From UBA12276 sp041476285 (lineage in GTDB: Archaea > Micrarchaeota > Micrarchaeia > Micrarchaeales > Micrarchaeaceae): a DNA stretch of 9,411 bases. A program made the position numbers and the translations under genes. Shown piece after piece: positions 5,415-9,411 of the stretch. The notes beneath the pieces were generated by a model. That model was given only the letters and a program-made list of their open reading frames with translations, made no database searches and was not told the DNA's origin. The stretch spans positions 1-9,411 of the forward strand of contig JBGOTD010000029.1 of the NCBI GenBank assembly GCA_041476285.1. The letters are read 5' to 3'. Within the stretch, counting starts at the first letter, position 1, and each line of letters opens with the position of its first letter.

Positions 5415-8244
5415 GCTTTAGTAACGGTATGTTCACAGTTCGCTTGCGCTCACTGCTTACGCACCCGTCCTATCAAAGTCGTCTATTGCGACCGCCCTGA
5501 GTGTCTAGTTTCGGGTCTGGCTTCGTCCTTAGATGCTTTCAGGACTTATCCTTTTGGCGCGTGGCTACCCGGCAATGCATTCACAACCGGTACACTAGAG
5601 GCGCCGATCCCCTGTTCCTCTCGTATTGAGGGGAGCTTACCCTCTGACACTAACACTCCCAGTAGATAATACCGTCCTGCCTCGCGGCGGACTGAACTCA
5701 GCTCGTGTAGGATTTTAATGGACGAGCAGTCCAACCCTTGGCTGCTTGTGCACAGCCAGGATATCCTAAGCCCATATCGATGTATCAAACCGCCAGGTCG
5801 CTGTGGACGCTCACTGGCGACAAATCGGTTACCTCCAGAGTAACTTGTTTGACAGCTTGGACCCCCATTAAAAGAGGTACCAAAGTTCGTTAAGCCCCTG
5901 TTTCCAGTCTGCATCCCACGCTTTTAAGGATACAGTCAGCCCTGCGTTTACCTTTTCGCTTACCGGTGGTTTCCCAAACCACCTAAGCAGAGCATTGGTC
6001 ACTTTCGTTTCCTTATCGAAAGCAACCGTCCAGTCTAACTACCCACCTGCAGGTGTCCTATCACTAGTTAGCTGTAAGACGAATTAAGAGTGGTGTTACA
6101 TTGGCGCTCAACGTGCGCCTAAGCACACGTCTCGACGCTCCCACTTACGCTATGCATAACTCATCTAACAACAACTACAGGCTGTAGTCAAGCTTCATGG
6201 AGACTTCTTTTCCCACTGAGAGATCGCGGCATATTCACCGCGTAGTAAGTTCACCGGACCCCACGTTGGGACAGTGAGACGATCATTACGCCCTTCATGC
6301 AAGTCACCTATTAAGTGACGAGGTATTACGCTACCTCAAGAGAGTCAGAGTTACTCCCGCTCTTTGCCAGCGCTTATTCCCCTTGAAAAGGGCTTTCACG
6401 TACTGGCGGTGAGCAGGCGTCACCCACTGTACTTAGCGTTTCCGCTTAGCGGTGAGTTGTGTTTTTGATAAACAGTTGTCGTCTCCTAGTCAATGATATC
6501 TGCATATGCTATACGCAGACATGGCTTATTGGTATCTTACGCCACTATTTTGCCGATTTCCCTAACGTGGGTTACTCCGCCACACCTTGGCCTCTTCAGC
6601 CAGCAGCACCTGTACTGGTTCTAGGTACGGACCAGAATGATCGTTGCAGATTCCCTTTTCACGGGCTCAGGAATTCAGTCCATAGTTCATTTAGCTGCTT
6701 CTCCTCATAACGAGACTCTGCAGCCCTTTGCACTTCCTTGCGGACCTATCCCCAAGCGTCAGAAATTTGCCTTGTGTCGCCACTCCTACATTCTGGGTGC
6801 ACGAATATTAACGCGCTTCCCTTTTGGCTAAGTGTGATTAGCATTAGCCTTAGGATCGACTAACTCTCCGCTGACGAGCGTTGCGAAGAAAACCTTGTGC
6901 TTTCGGTGTATGGGATTCTCGCCCATATATGCTGTTACTAATACCAGGATTTTCCCTATGACACGGTCCATACGTCCTTTCGGACGTACTTCTAGCCATG
7001 CCAAACGCCCTCTTACCAGACTTATTCAGTCTCTAAGGTCTCGGTACCTAATTTAGCCCCGTATATCTTCAGTGAGGCAAATCTCAACTGGTAAGCTATT
7101 ACGCACTTTTTAAAGGATGGCTGCTTCTGAGCCTACCTCCCAGCTGTCTGTGAATTGCCCTACCTTTAAGACACTTAATTAGGATTTGGGGACCTTAACC
7201 TTAGTCACTATCTTTGCAGTCTCACGGGTCTGGCTTACCCAAACTCGTCGACTCCCGGGGTCTACGCAGCGCATACATTCGGAGTTTGATAGATTAGTGG
7301 AGCCTTTCGACTCCTTACTAATCAGTCGGTAGCTCTACCGCATGCGCAAGCTCGCCCAGAGCTATCCTAAAGATACTTCAGAGGGGACCCGCTATTGCCG
7401 TGTTCGAATGGTATATCGCCGCTACCCGTAACTCACCCAACAGGACATGCCATGACAGGTTGCAGGCCTCCACCAGACATTAATCTAGCTTCGCCTTGGT
7501 CACGCGTAGTTCACAACGGCTTCGGGTCGTACACAAGTGACTAAGGCATTTTCATACCCTGCGCCTCATATATTGCGCGCACTCGCTTTCGCTTCGTCTT
7601 TCGACTCGCCACTCATATACACTCCCTGGCTCTTGCTTCAAGAAGAATGATAAAACATTGTTCCTTACGGTTCGCATAAATCTTTCGATTTTCAGCTTCA
7701 CCATATATCATAACTTTCATGCCTTACCTTCGTTTCACCATCTAGTTTCAGATCTTTTCAATCCCACGCGTGTGGGTTCTTTTCAGCTTTCGCTCACGCT
7801 ACTTGTTCACTATCGGTCTATAGCCAATATTTAGGGTTGGGTTTTAATGCACCCGTATTCATTCTTCATACTCAAGAAGAATTACTCTATTGTAGTAATT
7901 TCCATTTCACTTAACTTACGAGGCTGTCACTCTCTATGGCGGTTCTTTCCAGAACCTTCAGCTCATGATTTGGATTCCTCCTACACCACATCTCCCAATC
8001 TGTTGCCAGACGGGATTCAGGTTGCCCTCTACGGCTTTCACTCGCGTTACTCGCCGCATCGAATTTTCTTTCTTTTCCTGCGGGTACTAAGACATTTCAG
8101 TTCCCCGCGTATGCATGTATTTCTACACAATTTAGACTATCCCAGGTTCAAAGCCTGACTTGCGGCTACCCTGGGCTTATCGCAGCTTGCCACGGTCTTC
8201 ATCGCTGCTATAGCCAAGCCATCCCCTAGATGGTTTGATGATTA
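5415..8244 (-). rRNA. rrl: 23S ribosomal RNA (complete, strongly derived domain V)
   Basis: Large-subunit rRNA, about 2.83 kb, somewhat short for archaea and with no intron seen. Recognisable from the 5' end on the minus strand: GCGAUGAAGACCGUGGCAAG; CUGAAACUAGAUGGUGAAAC; the GTPase-centre GCGUAAUAGCUUACC; CCGUACCUAGAACC; helix 69 region GUAACUCUGACU (6343-6354); CUUGAGGUAGCG; CACUGUCCCAACGU; the P-loop (6024-6035); peptidyl-transferase segments (6196-6207, 5824-5836, 5771-5784, 5692-5703); A-loop GACUGCUCGUCC; sarcin-ricin loop (5614-5630); CUGAAAGCAUCUAAGGACGAAG. Ends are estimates (+/-10 nt), set inside the processing stem. No 16S, tRNA or 5S lies within ~1 kb on either side, so the gene has its own promoter and terminator. 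Domain V holds many changes at normally invariant sites, described in the findings. Open frames inside this region are not genes. Confidence 0.97.
5427..5449 (+). repeat. Imperfect direct repeat, copy B (within 23S 3' end)
   Basis: Partner of 4294-4316: 20 of 23 positions identical, same orientation, about 1.13 kb apart. It lies in the terminal hairpin region of the 23S gene, so this copy is presumably the original and the other a derived fragment. Confidence 0.4.
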
Positions 8245-8263
8245 TTATGCAAGCTTCTTCTCC
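8245..8263 (-). ncRNA. 5' arm of the 23S rRNA processing stem
   Basis: The minus-strand RNA reads GGAGAAGAAGC-UU-GCAUAA immediately before the 23S 5' end and pairs with 5390-5407 after the 3' end. That two stretches 2.8 kb apart are complementary over 17 bp and sit exactly at the ends of the rRNA is strong evidence for a precursor stem. It also helps fix the ends of the mature RNA. Confidence 0.75.
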
Positions 8264-8271
8264 TAATATCA

Positions 8272-8289
8272 ATCGCGCAAAAGCACGAT
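8272..8289 (-). ncRNA. Hairpin in the 23S leader
   Basis: The sequence folds as AUCGUGC-UUUU-GCGCGAU on the minus strand: a 7-bp stem with one G-U pair and a 4-nt loop, just 8 nt outside the processing stem. It may keep the leader from interfering with rRNA folding or help processing. A second short hairpin (8304-8317, AGAGC-CUUU-GCUCU) stands about 15 nt further upstream in the same leader. Confidence 0.5.
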
Positions 8290-8423
8290 ATCACAGATGG
8301 AACAGAGCAAAGGCTCTAAGATAACGTATTTTCATTAAGCAATTTTCAAAAAAAGCTTTCTAATACAGGAGCCTACATCGCCCTTGCTGCCATATTAGCA
8401 CCGCTTAAAGCTTTGCTCATAAA

Positions 8424-8437
8424 GGTATAAATATATT
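8424..8437 (-). promoter_or_regulatory. Probable 23S rRNA promoter (TATA region)
   Basis: The minus strand reads AATATATTTATACC, the only strong TATA-like element in the ~210 bp upstream of the 23S. Transcription would start near 8404, giving a leader of about 140 nt before the processing stem. The element is AT-symmetric and could also be read on the plus strand, with a start near 8457. The stretch 8264-8476 holds no tRNA or other gene that I can see, only this leader, two hairpins and a 6-codon frame. Confidence 0.5.
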
Positions 8438-8508
8438 CTGTTTTTGTGTTTGTAATCTACTAACCACAAACAGGGAATGGAAAGGATTACAACAAAAGCC
8501 GCAGAACG

Positions 8509-8516
8509 CATAAATA
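8509..8516 (+). promoter_or_regulatory. TATA box of the ankyrin gene
   Basis: CATAAATA is centred 26 bp before about 8539, so the mRNA would start just before the GGTGAT site at 8540-8545 and ATG at 8549, a short leader of about 10 nt. This is the reason for preferring ATG 8549 over ATG 8477. Confidence 0.45.
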
Positions 8517-8539
8517 ATCTGAAAGTACATATAAATAAC

Positions 8540-8545
8540 GGTGAT
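8540..8545 (+). promoter_or_regulatory. Ribosome binding site deciding the ankyrin gene start
   Basis: GGTGAT is followed by AAG and ATG. This is the same motif and 3-nt spacing as in front of dnaK. The upstream in-frame ATG (8477) has only AGGG close by and a poorer context. Confidence 0.6.
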
Positions 8546-8548
8546 AAG

Positions 8549-9085
8549 ATGGGGAATGCGGGCACAGGAACTGGCACAGAAATCGCAGAAGAATTGATAC
8601 AGGCAGCCTACAATGAGAACATGGACAGGATAAACAAGATATTTTCGGAGGCAGGGCCGGAAGAGGCAAAAAGGCTTGCAAACATGAGGGACAAGAACAG
8701 GGAGCCGTTGCTGCATATCGCAATAAAGAAGAACCGTCTGCACACCTTCAACGCATTGGTAGATGCGGGCGCGGATCTTGAAATGTTCAACGGGCCAAAC
8801 CAGGCGGCGCACCTGGTCGCGATGTACGGAAGGACGGAAATGGCAAAGGTGATAATCGACAAGGGGATAAAACCAAGGCAGAATCTCAGGAGCGTATGGC
8901 CATCACATTTTGCGGCAAAGTACGAGCATGCCGGTCTTGAGAGGATCTTGGAAGCATGGGAGCAGGCAAACAATACATCAACAAACCTCAACTTCCTAAG
9001 GACAGACCAGCAGCAGATTGCAAGGCAGCAGACGGGAGGCAAGAGAAGCAACACTGTGCACCAAAGGGCAAAGGAAAAAGGCTGA
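8549..9085 (+). CDS. Ankyrin-repeat protein
   Basis: A 178-residue protein with three recognisable ankyrin units: 48-80 (DKNREPLLHIAIKKNRLHTF, then NALVDAGADLEMF), 81-111 (GPNQAAHLVAMYGRTEMAKV, then IIDKGIKPRQ) and 112-138 (LRSVWPSHFAAKYEHAGLER, then ILEAW). They match the pattern xxxxPLHxAxxxxxxxxxxxLxxxGAD; residues 14-46 are probably a degenerate capping repeat. The N-terminus is Gly/Thr-rich and the C-terminal ~40 residues are polar, Gln/Asn-rich and basic, probably disordered. There is no signal peptide or membrane segment, so it should be cytosolic. Ankyrin repeats bind proteins; the partner is unknown. Starting at ATG 8477 would add 24 basic residues, but promoter and ribosome-site geometry favour 8549. 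It diverges from the 23S gene and has higher GC than 2483-5337. Confidence 0.88.
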   Translation: MGNAGTGTGTEIAEELIQAAYNENMDRINKIFSEAGPEEAKRLANMRDKNREPLLHIAIKKNRLHTFNALVDAGADLEMFNGPNQAAHLVAMYGRTEMAKVIIDKGIKPRQNLRSVWPSHFAAKYEHAGLERILEAWEQANNTSTNLNFLRTDQQQIARQQTGGKRSNTVHQRAKEKG

Positions 9086-9120
9086 CAGCTTCATAAATCT
9101 GCAAACATAAGGCTTAATAA

Positions 9121-9128
9121 TTTATACA
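9121..9128 (+). promoter_or_regulatory. TATA box of the last gene
   Basis: TTTATACA is centred about 34 bp before ATG 9159, which predicts a transcript start near 9151 and an 8-nt leader without a clear Shine-Dalgarno site. It lies 36 bp after the ankyrin gene stop, so this gene seems to be transcribed on its own. Confidence 0.45.
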
Positions 9129-9158
9129 CAAAATACAACTCTCATAAAAAGGCAGCAC

Positions 9159-9411
9159 ATGAAAAGCAACAAAAGGGGGAAATATGCGGCAGAGCTCGAG
9201 AGGCTCAAGGCGCTTAACGCCATAAAGGAGGTCCTTAAGAAGAGCGACATAGAGAATGCAGCGCTGACAAACACATCAAAGGACTCGGAGACGGTAAGCG
9301 ACAACGTGATAGACAACATGCTCAATCAGCTCAACCTCGACAAGAATTCGACAAAGGATCTGGAGATAATAGAGAGCCTCGCCTCGAAGGACAGGAACGG
9401 GGGCAGGATAG
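9159..9411 (+). CDS. Unrecognised charged helical protein, 3' end outside window
   Basis: The frame is open from ATG 9159 to the right edge, 84 codons visible. It begins MKSNKRGKYAAELERLKALN and continues as charged helices (AIKEVLKKSDIENAAL, VIDNMLNQLNLDK, DLEIIESLASKDR) with no hydrophobic segment. Codon use, rich in AAG, CTC and AGG, resembles the ankyrin gene. The same-strand frame and a well-placed TATA box support a real gene. I do not recognise the family and the visible part shows no catalytic motif; helical DNA- or protein-binding domains could begin like this. Confidence 0.7.
   Translation, partial: MKSNKRGKYAAELERLKALNAIKEVLKKSDIENAALTNTSKDSETVSDNVIDNMLNQLNLDKNSTKDLEIIESLASKDRNGGRI

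Noticed and set aside
5546..8158. Several open frames of 60-120 residues on both strands
   Set aside because: They are inside the 23S rRNA gene and show no protein-like features.
5415..8244. 23S as a decayed pseudogene
   Set aside because: Not adopted as first choice because changes appear paired across helices, GTPase-centre and 5' domains are intact, and processing stem, promoter and terminator are present; it remains possible until copy number is known.
8264..8476. tRNA, 16S end or C/D box guide RNA upstream of the 23S
   Set aside because: No T-arm sequence, no 16S 3'-end motif, and no paired RUGAUGA and CUGA boxes were found.
8395..9054. Minus-strand frames of 60-148 residues opposite the ankyrin gene
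   Set aside because: The plus strand holds ankyrin repeats, a ribosome site and a promoter; the minus frames are Cys/Ser/Leu-rich shadows.
1..9411. CRISPR array, insertion sequence, toxin-antitoxin or defence island
   Set aside because: No spaced repeats, transposase, terminal inverted repeats or recognisable defence protein were seen.

Overview
The window reads as archaeal chromosome. Evidence: a KEOPS Cgi121 homologue; AT-rich TATA elements centred about 26 bp before leaderless start codons; GGTGAT-type Shine-Dalgarno sites; a DnaK without the ~23-residue N-terminal insertion of proteobacterial forms; and a 23S rRNA of archaeal type inside its own processing stem, with no 16S, tRNA or 5S beside it. 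An unlinked 23S gene, compact genes and many small orphan proteins fit a Thermoplasmatales-like or, as my guess, a DPANN (Micrarchaeota/ARMAN-like) archaeon. The lineage is inferred and was not tested.

Layout. 1-2354 (minus strand): a heat-shock operon reading winged-helix regulator -> grpE -> dnaK, with dnaK running off the left edge. Its promoter faces that of a plus-strand gene (2483-2941) encoding a small protein with two similar helix-turn-helix modules; a perfect 7-bp-arm inverted repeat lies between the two TATA boxes. 2927-3433 (minus): Cgi121, overlapping the preceding gene tail-to-tail by 15 bp. 3552-4303 (minus): two small unrecognised genes, the second with one membrane segment. 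4363-5337 (plus): a leaderless, AT-rich gene for a ~10-segment membrane protein of an uncharacterised family. 5415-8244 (minus): 23S rRNA, flanked by complementary arms and followed by a T-rich terminator. 8264-8476: 23S leader and a TATA region shared with the plus strand. 8549-9085 (plus): ankyrin-repeat protein. 9159-9411 (plus): the start of an unrecognised charged, helical protein.

How the genes work together: GrpE is the nucleotide-exchange factor of DnaK, and the winged-helix protein encoded first in the operon is the obvious candidate regulator of it. Cgi121 belongs to the tRNA t6A machinery, and 23S rRNA is the ribosome core. The remaining genes are small singletons with their own promoters.

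The most notable signal is in the 23S rRNA. By eye, domain V departs from near-universal sequence at functional centres: a P-loop one base short, changes at peptidyl-transferase positions equivalent to 2446, 2448, 2453, 2499, 2505, 2507 and 2582, and A instead of the bulged G of the sarcin-ricin loop. Several changes are compensated across helices, which argues for a working but strongly derived rRNA rather than a decayed copy. Positions are E. coli numbers assigned from memory and need a proper alignment.
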